The position numbers and the translations under genes are program-made. From contig NC_087072.1 of the NCBI RefSeq assembly GCF_026151205.1, positions 24,011,603 through 24,075,602 on the forward strand: a stretch of DNA of 64,000 bases, read 5' to 3'. This stretch comes from Bolinopsis microptera. Lineage: Eukaryota; Ctenophora; Tentaculata; Lobata; Bolinopsidae. A model generated the notes under the pieces. That model worked only from the letters and a program-made list of their open reading frames with translations, did no database searches and had not been told where the DNA came from. Shown here one piece after another: positions 1 to 10,121 of the stretch; within the stretch, counting starts at the first letter, position 1; each line of letters opens with the position of its first letter.

Positions 1-226
1 CTGTTCGGGTGCAGTTTAGAGAGATCTGTGGTTATAAAATTACCTTTTTCTAATTAGGGCCTGTGTACCACAGCTGGGTGCTCTTACTTTTGGTATTTTG
101 TAACATCTTAATCATTATAACTAATATCTTCTATCATATGTACAATATAAATAACGGACGTCGGAAATTTCAACTCTAGACACTAAAATAACTAATAAAG
201 CCGTTCTAAATCATCACTTGATACAT

Positions 227-259
227 CTTTTAAAGGGCAAGACTCTTGCCCTTTAAAAG
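227..259. repeat. Perfect hairpin, 15-bp arms
   Basis: Positions 227-241 and 245-259 are exact reverse complements separated by a 3-base loop. On RNA this would form a stable stem. No gene or terminator context is visible, so it is recorded only as a structural repeat. Confidence 0.7.
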
Positions 260-312
260 AGTCAAGAGCCAACCTTAGAGAGAATATCTTCGATCAGATT
301 TGCAAGGGTTTT

Positions 313-716
313 GCTTGACCGTCCTTTTTCCAGTTTCCGCTATCATTAGCGATTCATTATGCGCTTTTTCCATGGAATTTATTTTCGTTGACTCTGATAT
401 CATTTCGTTGACTCTGATATCATTGTGGTAATTCAATTTCTCGAAGCTGCAAGATTTCGCAGTTTTTATAAATTCCTGGGTACGCAGATAATTATATCTA
501 TATTATACAATTAAAATAGAATTAAAGTCTAGACTTTTTTAAGTACTAAGCGCTTTAGGGCTGTTCCAATTTATAAATCAGTTTTATATTGGAGAAACTA
601 TTTAAATTCAGTCTCGCCCAGGGTATCCGTATAGGTTATAAGATTTCAGTGATGTTTTTCCGTTTATTAATGCAATCTCGGAAGGCAGGCCTCCCCTCAG
701 CCGGATATCCGGTCGG
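313..716 (+). repeat. Left copy of a dispersed repeat, inverted relative to 8549-8800
   Basis: Segments at about 315-497 and 636-716 match the reverse complement of about 8549-8800, including the runs around the CCATGG site and the GGCAGGCCT block. The left copy carries roughly 130 extra bases between the two matching blocks and a tandem duplication of 20 bp at 386-425. The two copies lie on either side of the LTR retrotransposon in opposite orientation. No coding capacity is seen, so this is probably a fragment of a non-autonomous mobile element. Confidence 0.7.
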
Positions 717-1107
717 TTCATAATATGGTAATTGATAAAATACAGTTGTGGAACACAAGAAGAAAATTGAGAATAATTTTGTGCACACGTACGAGGGTAG
801 GGACCCAGATGTCGTTTCTAACCCGAATAAACTCTAAAGAGGATTCTCATCAGTAGCCACTAGCCGCACCTAGCTCCTTACTCGGTTTCTGAACTGGAAT
901 TCATAAGCTTCGCGCTTCCAGACGGCCAGACCGAGTATTATCATTCCATCCTTCTAGTATAGAGTTCATCAAAAGTAGCACCCACCTTGAAGATCTTTGA
1001 CACCCAGACACCCCATTGGCGAAAAAACTTTGGATATAATCCTACATGCTCCCGAAGGAATCGCTGGTTTATGGTCTTTCTCATATATTAACTGTACACT
1101 GATAATT

Positions 1108-1197
1108 ACCTTATCGGACTTTATTTGGACGGATATTAATTGAACGCCCTAACGTTCATCTTAATGTCCGTTCAAATAAAGTCCGTTCATTTAAGCC
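1108..1197. mobile_element. Solo end fragment of pogo-like DNA transposon family
   Basis: The block starting ACCTTATCGGAC followed by repeated GTCCGTTCA and TTTGGACGG words matches the ends of the two elements at 12.2-12.8 kb and 15.3-15.39 kb. Only one end is present with no transposase remnant, so it is a solo terminus or an internally deleted miniature copy. Confidence 0.65.
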
Positions 1198-2965
1198 GTC
1201 ATATAAGATTAAAATTCATGAGATGAAATATCAAAATGTACGTGATCATCCATCGCAAAGTCGTCCATAATCACAGTCGTCCAATGTCATTCATGGTATG
1301 CGTATACAATATACATACCGCTAAAGTGCTAAAAACTTAACTACACGATCATTGCAAGGATTACCAAAGAACTCTAAATACAATTTCCAAACAAAATAAA
1401 TAACTTATTGTAATCACTAATTAGATAGACAGCGGGCACGTGTGGGTTTAAACTTGGAGAATGTATAACCCCAGCAAGAAAACAAGCTTCAAATTCCAGC
1501 GCAAATAAAGCTGCATTAAGATGTGGCATGATCGAAGTCTTAGTATGAATAATTCAATAGGTATGAGACGAGGAGGTGGTGCGTGGGAAGTGAGGTTTAA
1601 TTCATCAGGATATTAAAGACCCAATAAATTCTTTGACAGACAGGACTCAAGTAAAGACTCAAGTCTGACAGTCGTTATTAAACACCGACAAAGAAGGTAG
1701 GATCTGAGAGCTGATCCTCTGAGAGAGACAGCTGACATCATTGGCTTTCATTATTATATCATAGTATATCTATGTCCTGTTTGTGTAATAGGCATATCTA
1801 GACTATAACTAGGCGGAGCGATAAGTACTGTTGTTCTTTAACAGGTTTACATTCACATAACACATGCTTAGTCCTTTTATTTGGTAAGATGCATCAAACA
1901 ATAACGGAAAACAAGTTAAATTGAGCCAAACTCATGGCTAAACATTGATTAATAAAACAAGGAGAAATTGAGAAAGAAGGAGGATCATTATTATATCCGT
2001 CACAGAGTAAACGAGGTACCACTCATAATTGTAACGAGGCTAAACAAGGTGGTACCTCGAGTACACAGCATATCATTCGCCACACTGTATAAAGGTTAGG
2101 AACAACAAAAAGTTTAGCTGCTATAAAACTACTTTAGTAACGCAGCACAGGATAACTTGGTGTCATTCTGAGAATTAAAAAGGTGGGTAAAACGTGAGCT
2201 GCAGTTACCAAATTAAACTAATCTAAAAGTTCTGCTTTTTCGATGATCGTTCAGTTTTAGATAAATAAAAAAAAATAAAAGGGTGATACATGTATAATAT
2301 TAATATTTGTTTGAACATCGTCGATGTGTTAGCTGAAGCAATTCGGAGCGCAGTATGTTTATAATTATACGTTAACAGGTTATAAACCTACAATAGGTTT
2401 AAAGTTTTACAAAACTTTAATCGTATATTACCACTGTTTATCCTCCTGCTTTCTGGGAAATTGGCTCCTTAACTTACATTAATTAAATCTGCATCCATCT
2501 AAATAAGGTCCGATAGGTTAGGTTTGCGCATTGTGCACGTCTAAACTAAGTTACAAAATTCAACTAATTCCTAAACAGATATCACTTCTGTTAATGAAAA
2601 GGAGGCAAATTTAGACACCTCAAGAATCACAGTGCTGGCAAACGTGACCCGCGTCGACTAAGAAAACCGAAAACGTTGGTGCTTATCGCCGATAACAGGT
2701 GGAAATTGTGGGCACGGGTATCCGGCATGGTTTGTTAAAGTCTATGCTCTAAACTTATAACGAATAACGAGTAAAACGTTTCCGGAGAACAGCTTATAGT
2801 TATATAGTGCGTGCCTAATAGCGGACCAGCCCTACAGGTACGTCATGGGTCATTGGTAGGTAGTAGCACTATATTAACAGTGTAGATCCTATACATTATA
2901 GCACACCATGTGCTAAGTACTCGTAGGTGTAAGATTTGTTCAGTAATACTATATAGTATAGGGTT

Positions 2966-3080
2966 TGTTATATATTGATATATGATTTTATATTGTTAAC
3001 TAATCATACTAATAGCCTTTAGGTTTTAGGAAGTGATCGTTTCAATTGTTCATTACTGATAAGAACCCCGGAACACAACA
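2966..3080 (+). repeat. 5' LTR (115 bp)
   Basis: Identical base for base to 8024-8138, with TG...CA ends. At 115 bp it is very short for a Gypsy-type LTR, which is commonly several hundred bases. The promoter and polyadenylation signals must be compressed into this segment. The gag start codon follows immediately at 3081. Confidence 0.95.
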
Positions 3081-6000
3081 ATGGCGACAGTGATGAGATA
3101 TCAGTTTAATGAACCACTCTCCACGACAAATGTCACAGATGTAAGAAGTTGGTTTGAACAATTTGAGGTTTTTCTAGAGGTCGGGGAACTGGTGGAAGAC
3201 CCGACAATCCCAGAAATCCCGGAGGAGAACGACAGAGCTCAGGACGAAACTGATAGACTTACTAGAGAAAGGGAAGTCCGGATAGAGGAATTGAAAGAGC
3301 TCCAAAGAACCAAGCTACTCATCGTCAACATGGACTCAAGTATGTTTAAAAAAGCCACAAACTTGTGTAAACCAGCGAAGCTAGTGGAAGAGAGATACAG
3401 TAAGTTGAAGCAGAGACTATGCGAACATTTCGCACCCAGGCCAACCAAATTCGCTTCAAGATATCACTTCACACAGATCAGACAAAAGGAGAATGAAAAG
3501 AGCACTAGCTATATGGAGAGACTGCTAGTATGTGCAACTGATTGCGAGTTTCAGGATCTAGATTCCAGATTGTTAGACCAGTTTGTAGCAGGACTAAGAG
3601 AAGAGAGAGAGAAAGCCAAACTGCTAAAGAAGACCAATCTAACCCTAGAAATCGCAAGAGAGCACATGTTGTCACTGGAGAAGACCAAATTGGAGGCTCA
3701 AGAAATGAACGCATCAAGCAGTGGAACAGTAAACAGTGTCAAGTATAGGAAGAAAGAGAGATCCCACAGGACTGACAAGAAAACAGTGGTCACATGTAAG
3801 AAATGTACACTGAAGGGACATTCAGAGAAACAGTGTTTCACGAAATGTCATGCCTGTAAGAAAGTGGGACACATCAGTAAGAACTGTCAACACGCAAAGA
3901 GAAAGAAGAAGAGAAAGAAAGACGTCAAAACTTATCATGTGGAGTCTTGTTCAGATAGTGAAAGTTCAGAAGAGAGTAATTCAGAGCTTGAGAGCGAGAG
4001 TGAGGAGTCAAGTGAGGAAATTTTATTTGTGGAGGAGGTGTTAGAGTATTCACCAGTAGATAACTCAGAGAGTGAGTTAGGTGAATTGGACACAAGTTTA
4101 GTGTGTCAGTCCTCTGTTTATCATGATGTTGATTTTGAAAATGAAATTTCTGACCTAGATTGTACCATGCTCAAGTTTTCTGAGAGCAATGTTGAAATTC
4201 ATAATGATTTTTATGATGACAATGAACTAACAGTTAACTACACGAACATTTCTAAACCACTCGTTCAGGTTAAATTGAATGGAGTTAATCTACAGATGGA
4301 GTTCGACAGTGGATCCACGGTAAGTATAGTTAGTTGTGATGTTTTTTCTAAGTTAGGGTTAGGCAAGACTCTGCGTGCTGCTAACAAGACCCTGCGTGTT
4401 GCTAACAACGAGAGACTGTCTGTCAAAGGTAAAAGTCTGGTAGACGTTGAGTTCAACGGAAGACTGATACAGGGATTAGAGCTGTATCTGATAGATGACA
4501 AGTGCCCGTCGCTCATGGGGCAGTCATGGATAACAGAGTTTTTAGGACCAGACTGGCTGACAGAGATTCTTAATCTTCAAAAGGACAAAGAGACTGTTGA
4601 TGCAAATGTGTGTAGTAGTGTGGATGAAGAACTTGTCACTGCAGTATCAGACAGAGACATGGAAGTATTTAAACTCAGAACGATTAGTAAACTCAAGGAA
4701 AGTCCAATCTTTCAGCAAGGTTTAGGACTTATCTCAGGAGCTGAAGCAAAGCTGATTCTCAAGGAAGGAGCACAGCCTAAATCACTTGGAGTGAGACCGT
4801 TACCCTATGCTAAGAAGAAGCAAGTCGGGGACGAGTTACAGAGAATGATCAACGAAGGGATTTTGAGCAAAGTTGAGGGAGCAAGTCCTTGGGGAACACC
4901 CGTAGTTCCAGTGTTTAAAGGAGAGAAGACAAGGATTTGTGGATCATACAATCTCACGTTGAATCCAGGGATGGCAGCTCAGCAATACCCGTTACCTTCA
5001 ATAGAAGAGTGTTTTAACAAGGTAACAGGGGGTAAGAAGTTTACTAAGCTAGATGTTCGACAAGCTTACAACAACATTCCGATCAGAAAGGAAGACAGGA
5101 TTTTAACAACAATCAACACCCATCTAGGACAGTTGATGTGGAACCGGTTACCGTATGGTATCGCACCCGCTGCTGCGATTTTTCAGGAGACCATTGACCA
5201 AACTCTAGCCGGGATTCAAATGTGTTGTTGTAGAGTCGACGATATTCTCATATCAGGAAAAGACGATGAAGAACACATGACCATTTTGAACGAGGTCATA
5301 ACGAGATTAGAAAATCAAGGATACAGATGTAAACCGGAGAAATCCCAGTTCATGGAAGACGAAGTGACGTACCTAGGTCACACTGTGAACAAAGACGGAA
5401 TAAAGCCTGTAAAATCCAAAGTGGAAGATTTACTGAAGATGAAAGTACCAAAGTCGGTGGACGAACTTGTATCATTTCTTGGAGGAGTGAACTACTACAG
5501 AAGGTACATTGCAAACATGTCTCAGATTATTGCACCCTTAGACGAACTCAGGAAGAAAGGAGTCAAATGGAAATGGGACAAGGAACAACAGAAATCTTGG
5601 GAGAAACTGAGAAACATGTTAAGTTCGGAGACAGTTCTGACTTTGTACAATCCTAATCTACCGCTAAAGCTAGATACAGACGCATCATCACATGGATTAG
5701 GCGCTGTTTTGTCGCATGTAATGCCTGACGGAACTGAAAGACCTGTTGAGTACATCTCACGCACCTTGACATCTGCAGAAAAGAACTACTCACAGATCGA
5801 CAAGGAAGCTACAGCAATTGTCTGGGGAGTCAAGCGTTTTCACCTCTACCTGTACGGGAGGAAGTTTAAGCTAGTCACTGATAACCAACCGCTAGTCCAC
5901 ATATTCAATAAGAACAAACAGTTATCGGTCATGACAGCAGCAAGACTAACCAGATGGTCGATATTCCTTATGGATTACGATTACGAAATAGCATATCGTT

Positions 6001-7586
6001 CGACCAAAGCCCATGGTAATGCAGACATGCTATCAAGATTACCAGTTCCACACACTAAACAGGACGAAGAAGAAGCTAAGGAAGAGCTAGTCTTCAGTGT
6101 GGACATTGAAGATACCTGTTTAACTGCTAAGAAGATCGAGAGTTACACCAAAAAAGACCCGATTTTGTCAAAAGCGTTACACTACATCATGAATGGATGG
6201 CCGGACAAAGGCATACAATTCAGTGAAGAGATGACAGCTTACTGGAACAGAAGAAGTGAATTATCTGTGGAGCTAGGATGTATAACGTGGGGTTGCAGAG
6301 TCATTATTCCCAGCAAACTACGATCGACAGTGTTGGAGAATCTACATGTAACACACCTTGGGATAAGTGGAATGAAGACTCTGGCTCGTTCTTACGTGTA
6401 CTGGCCACGGATTAACTCAGAGATTGAACAGTTAGCCAGCACATGTAAAAGTTGTGGTAAACATGGGAAGAGTTTACCAAGTCTCACTGAACATCCGTGG
6501 ACCAAACCCACTATGCCTTGGCAGCGCGTACATATTGACTACGCAGGCCCATTCTTCAACAAAATGTGGTTAGTTGTCTATGATGCTTACACAAGATGGC
6601 CAGAAGTGATAAAGATGAACAAAGACACCACTTCAGCAGCTACTATCAGAGCACTACGAGAGATATTTAGTAGAAACGGACTGCCGTTCGTCATAGTAAG
6701 CGACAATGGAACCAACTTTACCTCTGACGAGTTTGAAAAGTTCTTATCATCTAACAACATCAGACACTTGAAGACAGGAACATATCACCCGAAAAGTAAC
6801 GGTTGTTGTGAACGGTTTGTAGGAACTTTCAAATCTGCTATGAAAAAGATGAACGAAGATTGTAAAGATATTCACAAGAATTTAGCGAACTTCTTGATCC
6901 GGTACAGAAACACGCCACACAGTGTAACAGGTACACCACCAGCAGAGGCGATGTTTAAAAGATCGCTCAGATCCAGACTTCATCAGATCACCCCACTGGA
7001 TCAGCAGAAAGTTGACAGCATGGATATCGAGAAGGAGCAAGCAGTTCTTGATTCTAGCAGAATTCGAAACAGACAGTTTGAAGAACAACAAGACGTGTAT
7101 GTTCAACCTACAGCTAAAGACACATGGAAAGAAGGTGTCATTGAAAAAAGACTGGGCAATTCCAATATGTATGAAGTACAGTTTGGTGGGAGAAAAGTTG
7201 TAAAACACGCAGATCAGATCAAGAAGAGACTGAGACCAATGTTACAGCGAAAGAAACCAACTTTGTATAGTCCCCCAGGTAATCTAGAAACCAGCAATAG
7301 TCATGTCCAGTTGAATGTTTCACCATTGCACAATTCACCAGTACGTGGTCCGTTAGAGTTAGAGAATGTTTCACCAGCACGTGTTCCATCAGTGAGTGTT
7401 TCACAATCACAACCACCTACACCTATTCAAGCCACTGTAACACGACCCACTACTTCTAACGTGACTACACAGTCTACACGATTGACAACTACTAAAACTA
7501 ACAACACACCCAACACGGGATCTGCACCAGTATCACTTCGCAGATCTGACAGACTGGCTAACAAACCAAGACGTTGTTGGAATTAA
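3081..7586 (+). CDS. Gag-Pol polyprotein of Gypsy-type retrotransposon
   Basis: A 1501-residue polyprotein for reverse transcription and integration of the element. In order it has: a gag-like capsid region; two CCHC zinc knuckles (residues about 239-269, C-x2-C-x4-H-x4-C twice); a basic then acidic Ser/Glu-rich linker; an aspartic protease with the DSG triad (D409); a reverse transcriptase whose catalytic box reads RVDD (718-721) where YxDD or FxDD is usual; an RNase H with TDAS; and an integrase with an HHCC zinc site (from about residue 1088) and a D,D35E triad (about D1153, D1208, E1244). The C-terminal tail is Pro/Ser/Thr-rich. Gag and Pol are fused with no frameshift or stop. The ATG at 3081 is the first codon after the LTR and overlaps the primer site. 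Length and order fit an intact element. Confidence 0.93.
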   Translation: MATVMRYQFNEPLSTTNVTDVRSWFEQFEVFLEVGELVEDPTIPEIPEENDRAQDETDRLTREREVRIEELKELQRTKLLIVNMDSSMFKKATNLCKPAKLVEERYSKLKQRLCEHFAPRPTKFASRYHFTQIRQKENEKSTSYMERLLVCATDCEFQDLDSRLLDQFVAGLREEREKAKLLKKTNLTLEIAREHMLSLEKTKLEAQEMNASSSGTVNSVKYRKKERSHRTDKKTVVTCKKCTLKGHSEKQCFTKCHACKKVGHISKNCQHAKRKKKRKKDVKTYHVESCSDSESSEESNSELESESEESSEEILFVEEVLEYSPVDNSESELGELDTSLVCQSSVYHDVDFENEISDLDCTMLKFSESNVEIHNDFYDDNELTVNYTNISKPLVQVKLNGVNLQMEFDSGSTVSIVSCDVFSKLGLGKTLRAANKTLRVANNERLSVKGKSLVDVEFNGRLIQGLELYLIDDKCPSLMGQSWITEFLGPDWLTEILNLQKDKETVDANVCSSVDEELVTAVSDRDMEVFKLRTISKLKESPIFQQGLGLISGAEAKLILKEGAQPKSLGVRPLPYAKKKQVGDELQRMINEGILSKVEGASPWGTPVVPVFKGEKTRICGSYNLTLNPGMAAQQYPLPSIEECFNKVTGGKKFTKLDVRQAYNNIPIRKEDRILTTINTHLGQLMWNRLPYGIAPAAAIFQETIDQTLAGIQMCCCRVDDILISGKDDEEHMTILNEVITRLENQGYRCKPEKSQFMEDEVTYLGHTVNKDGIKPVKSKVEDLLKMKVPKSVDELVSFLGGVNYYRRYIANMSQIIAPLDELRKKGVKWKWDKEQQKSWEKLRNMLSSETVLTLYNPNLPLKLDTDASSHGLGAVLSHVMPDGTERPVEYISRTLTSAEKNYSQIDKEATAIVWGVKRFHLYLYGRKFKLVTDNQPLVHIFNKNKQLSVMTAARLTRWSIFLMDYDYEIAYRSTKAHGNADMLSRLPVPHTKQDEEEAKEELVFSVDIEDTCLTAKKIESYTKKDPILSKALHYIMNGWPDKGIQFSEEMTAYWNRRSELSVELGCITWGCRVIIPSKLRSTVLENLHVTHLGISGMKTLARSYVYWPRINSEIEQLASTCKSCGKHGKSLPSLTEHPWTKPTMPWQRVHIDYAGPFFNKMWLVVYDAYTRWPEVIKMNKDTTSAATIRALREIFSRNGLPFVIVSDNGTNFTSDEFEKFLSSNNIRHLKTGTYHPKSNGCCERFVGTFKSAMKKMNEDCKDIHKNLANFLIRYRNTPHSVTGTPPAEAMFKRSLRSRLHQITPLDQQKVDSMDIEKEQAVLDSSRIRNRQFEEQQDVYVQPTAKDTWKEGVIEKRLGNSNMYEVQFGGRKVVKHADQIKKRLRPMLQRKKPTLYSPPGNLETSNSHVQLNVSPLHNSPVRGPLELENVSPARVPSVSVSQSQPPTPIQATVTRPTTSNVTTQSTRLTTTKTNNTPNTGSAPVSLRRSDRLANKPRRCWN
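3082..3098 (+). promoter_or_regulatory. Putative tRNA primer binding site
   Basis: TGGCGACAGTG begins two bases after the 5' LTR. TGG is the expected complement of a tRNA CCA tail. The site lies inside the gag start (ATGGCGACAGTG encodes Met-Ala-Thr-Val), so primer site and coding region overlap. I cannot assign the priming tRNA with confidence. Confidence 0.7.
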
Positions 7587-8014
7587 TTAATTTATTACAG
7601 ATTGTTTTTACTCATTTTATACGACAGCTTATTTTGTTTTATGTGTAAAGGCACTACGTGCAGTGTATTGTAATATCGAACGAAGATGTTTATTTTGATA
7701 CCCGATAGATGAAGGACATTTTAACATTTGATTTCTAACATGAAACGGCAGTTTAAATCGGAAAGCAACTTGTCACGAGACTTTTATTTTAACTGGCATA
7801 CGGCAGATTTTAACATTCGTCGAAGGAGAGAGAATGTGAAGTTGGATTTTATGTATTTTATGTAAAACGCGGACGTCGTTATATTATAGAGAATTTGTTG
7901 TTTTCAGTCACGCGCATTAAGCGCGCGCAATTATTTATTTTAATTCTGTAAAACGTGGTCCGAGCTGAGACGAATCTTAATGTTTTCGATACGCAAACGA
8001 TTTGAACATTGAAC
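7587..8014 (+). other. 3' untranslated segment of the LTR element
   Basis: About 430 bp between the pol stop codon and the polypurine tract. No frame of meaningful length is open and no env-like coding region is present, so the element is a retrotransposon without a detectable envelope gene. Confidence 0.7.
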
Positions 8015-8023
8015 AAGGAGGAA
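8015..8023 (+). promoter_or_regulatory. Polypurine tract
   Basis: AAGGAGGAA lies directly against the 3' LTR start at 8024, the expected place and composition for the plus-strand DNA primer of an LTR retrotransposon. Confidence 0.8.
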
Positions 8024-8138
8024 TGTTATATATTGATATATGATTTTATATTGTTAACTAATCATACTAATAGCCTTTAGGTTTTAGGAAGTGATCGTTT
8101 CAATTGTTCATTACTGATAAGAACCCCGGAACACAACA
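8024..8138 (+). repeat. 3' LTR (115 bp)
   Basis: Exact copy of the 5' LTR at 2966-3080, followed by the target duplication GGGTT at 8139-8143. Confidence 0.95.
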
Positions 8139-8548
8139 GGGTTCTTCTAAGCTTTACTGGTAAATATGAAGATTGAAGTTAAATATAATCCGGCAACTTT
8201 CAAAGTATTAAAAGCTCTTATAGTTATTTAAACAATAATTCTAAAAACACATAATTTTAAAATCTCCCTTTGCTAATTCAGTGTGTATTGGTCTAAAGAC
8301 GATAAATAAGGTACTGACTACTAGCACTGCAAAATGCAAATACGAAGGTGCTAATTTAACATAATATGGCTATTATAATGCTGAACACGTTTATTACATG
8401 CGATTACAATTGATCCTCTAAAGACTTGGAACGAATGTAAATAAAGAAAGGAGTCTCGGGGTTCACTGATAATAAAGGAAATTAAGAAAAGTGCATGTAT
8501 TAACTTATTAAAGTTGACAGGGCTTTTCAATCCACATGGTCGATGCAA

Positions 8549-8800
8549 AATATCCGGCTGAAGGGTAGGCCTGCCTTCCGAGATCGCATTAATAAACGGA
8601 AAAACATCACTGAAATCTTATATAATTATCTGCACCCAGGAATTTATAAAAACTGCGAAATCTTGCAGCTTCGAGAAATTGAATTACCACAATGATATCA
8701 GAGTTCAGACTACGCAATATGTGAGTCAAGGAAAATAAATTCCATGGAAAAAGCGCTTGCTGAATCGCTAATGAGAGCGGAAACTGGTGCAAAAAGATCC
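8549..8800 (-). repeat. Right copy of dispersed repeat, inverted relative to 313-716
   Basis: Reverse-complement match to about 315-497 plus 636-716. This copy lacks the extra ~130 bases seen in the left copy and has a diverged patch around 8700-8735. It is non-coding. Confidence 0.7.
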
Positions 8801-10121
8801 GATTGATCATTTAGCATCGAGTACTTATACTACTACAAAAGCGATAACTTAATTACATTTTATAATATTATTATTATCATAATGATGTATAACTGATCTA
8901 AATCTGATATAAATCTGAGCCAAAAAGCAGTGTCGCGTGCTTGAAACTGTGCTACTAATAGTGGTGAATTACACCATTGACTTCCACTCGCACCTGATAA
9001 TATGATGTCAGCCGCCTCAATATCGTCCAAATTAAAATGACTGTATAAGTACTTTATTTAGAAACAAATTTACGTGGTAAGTAGTAAATCTATTAATAGC
9101 TATATATTACGTGGTATATTTTTGTTAAGATTGAGTGGTTAATATAGTAAAAATAAATAAAACAACTATTCAAAAGTGAAGCAACCGTCTTTGAAACGAC
9201 AAAACTTCTGCAGCAATTAACAGTTTGTCGGTATGCTATTTGCAAATGAAAAACATAAAACGCACGGTAGTACCACACATAATGGTGTCTCTGAAAGCTG
9301 AAACACGTAGATAACAGCTCTGTGGTACTCATGACGGATATGGAAGTCGGTAGTTACCAGTTAACCGTATAAAGGGATGCGTTTAACTGGTAAACAGACG
9401 CGTAGTTATGTTGCGAGCCACTGATTCTTGGAACACATGTAAATGGTATATATTTATAAACCACCGTTATACTCGTGCTCTCTCTCCCTCCCTCCCCCGT
9501 GTACTTGCTTCACAGTAATGAAATATTGTCACTGAATTTTCCACCAAAATTTCTGGCGAAGAGGTAATTTCAAAGTTAACTGATTAGGTTTATAATTAAT
9601 ACATATTTTCCAAGCTACCACGAGTAGAAAAAGTCCAAACTCCAAATTGGTTGAAACTGTCCGGTGGTAACATTTACTCTCGCTTGCTCGTCAACTGGTC
9701 GTTTACTGGTTTTCTACTATTTTGGCGAGACAGCTCTCAAATCGGGCGGTTTTACAATTACAGAGCATGTCGAGATCTTGAAAGATTGAGAGCGAAATTA
9801 CACGTTCTCAAATTACGATTAACTATTTCATTTCTTGTTTGTTTATTTATATTCTAAATATAGCAAAATCACAAGATAACTGTGTAATGATACGTACTCT
9901 GTGTACTTGATATAACTAATGGCAATAATTCGATACCTAAACGAATTCAGCATTAAAAAGCAACAATATACGACGAAACCAAATAACGGAATTATCAGCT
10001 AGTACTCTAGTAGTATATAATCGGTATATAATTATAACTTGACTCCGTAATCCACATGGAATACCAGCCGCATATTCGCTACCAGCCGCCCAGAGGCGTC
10101 ATGAGAGCAGGACATGGTACA
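8801..10121. other. AT-rich intergenic DNA
   Basis: No supported gene. Short open stretches near 9093-9332 and 9651-9857 have no recognisable domain and unremarkable composition. Confidence 0.5.

Larger units (their letters stand above)
1..2960. other. AT-rich intergenic DNA upstream of the LTR element
   Basis: No coding region is supported here: frames are short and closed on both strands. The recognisable contents are a short hairpin near 227-259, one copy of a dispersed repeat at about 313-716, and a solo end of the pogo-like transposon family at about 1108-1197, each listed separately. A small imperfect inverted repeat built on GGTACC also lies near 2015-2060. Confidence 0.6.
2966..8138 (+). 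mobile_element. Complete Ty3/Gypsy-type LTR retrotransposon
   Basis: The element is bounded by two identical 115-bp LTRs (2966-3080 and 8024-8138) that begin TGTTAT and end CAACA. It is flanked by the 5-bp direct repeat GGGTT at 2961-2965 and 8139-8143, which is the target site duplication. A primer-binding-site-like TGGCGACAGTG follows the 5' LTR directly, and a polypurine tract precedes the 3' LTR. The interior carries a single open gag-pol frame with RT before integrase, the Gypsy/Metaviridae order. Identical LTRs and an intact frame point to a recent insertion. The RNase H and integrase sequences look closest to the Mag/K02A2.6-like group, but that clade placement is an inference. Confidence 0.95.
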
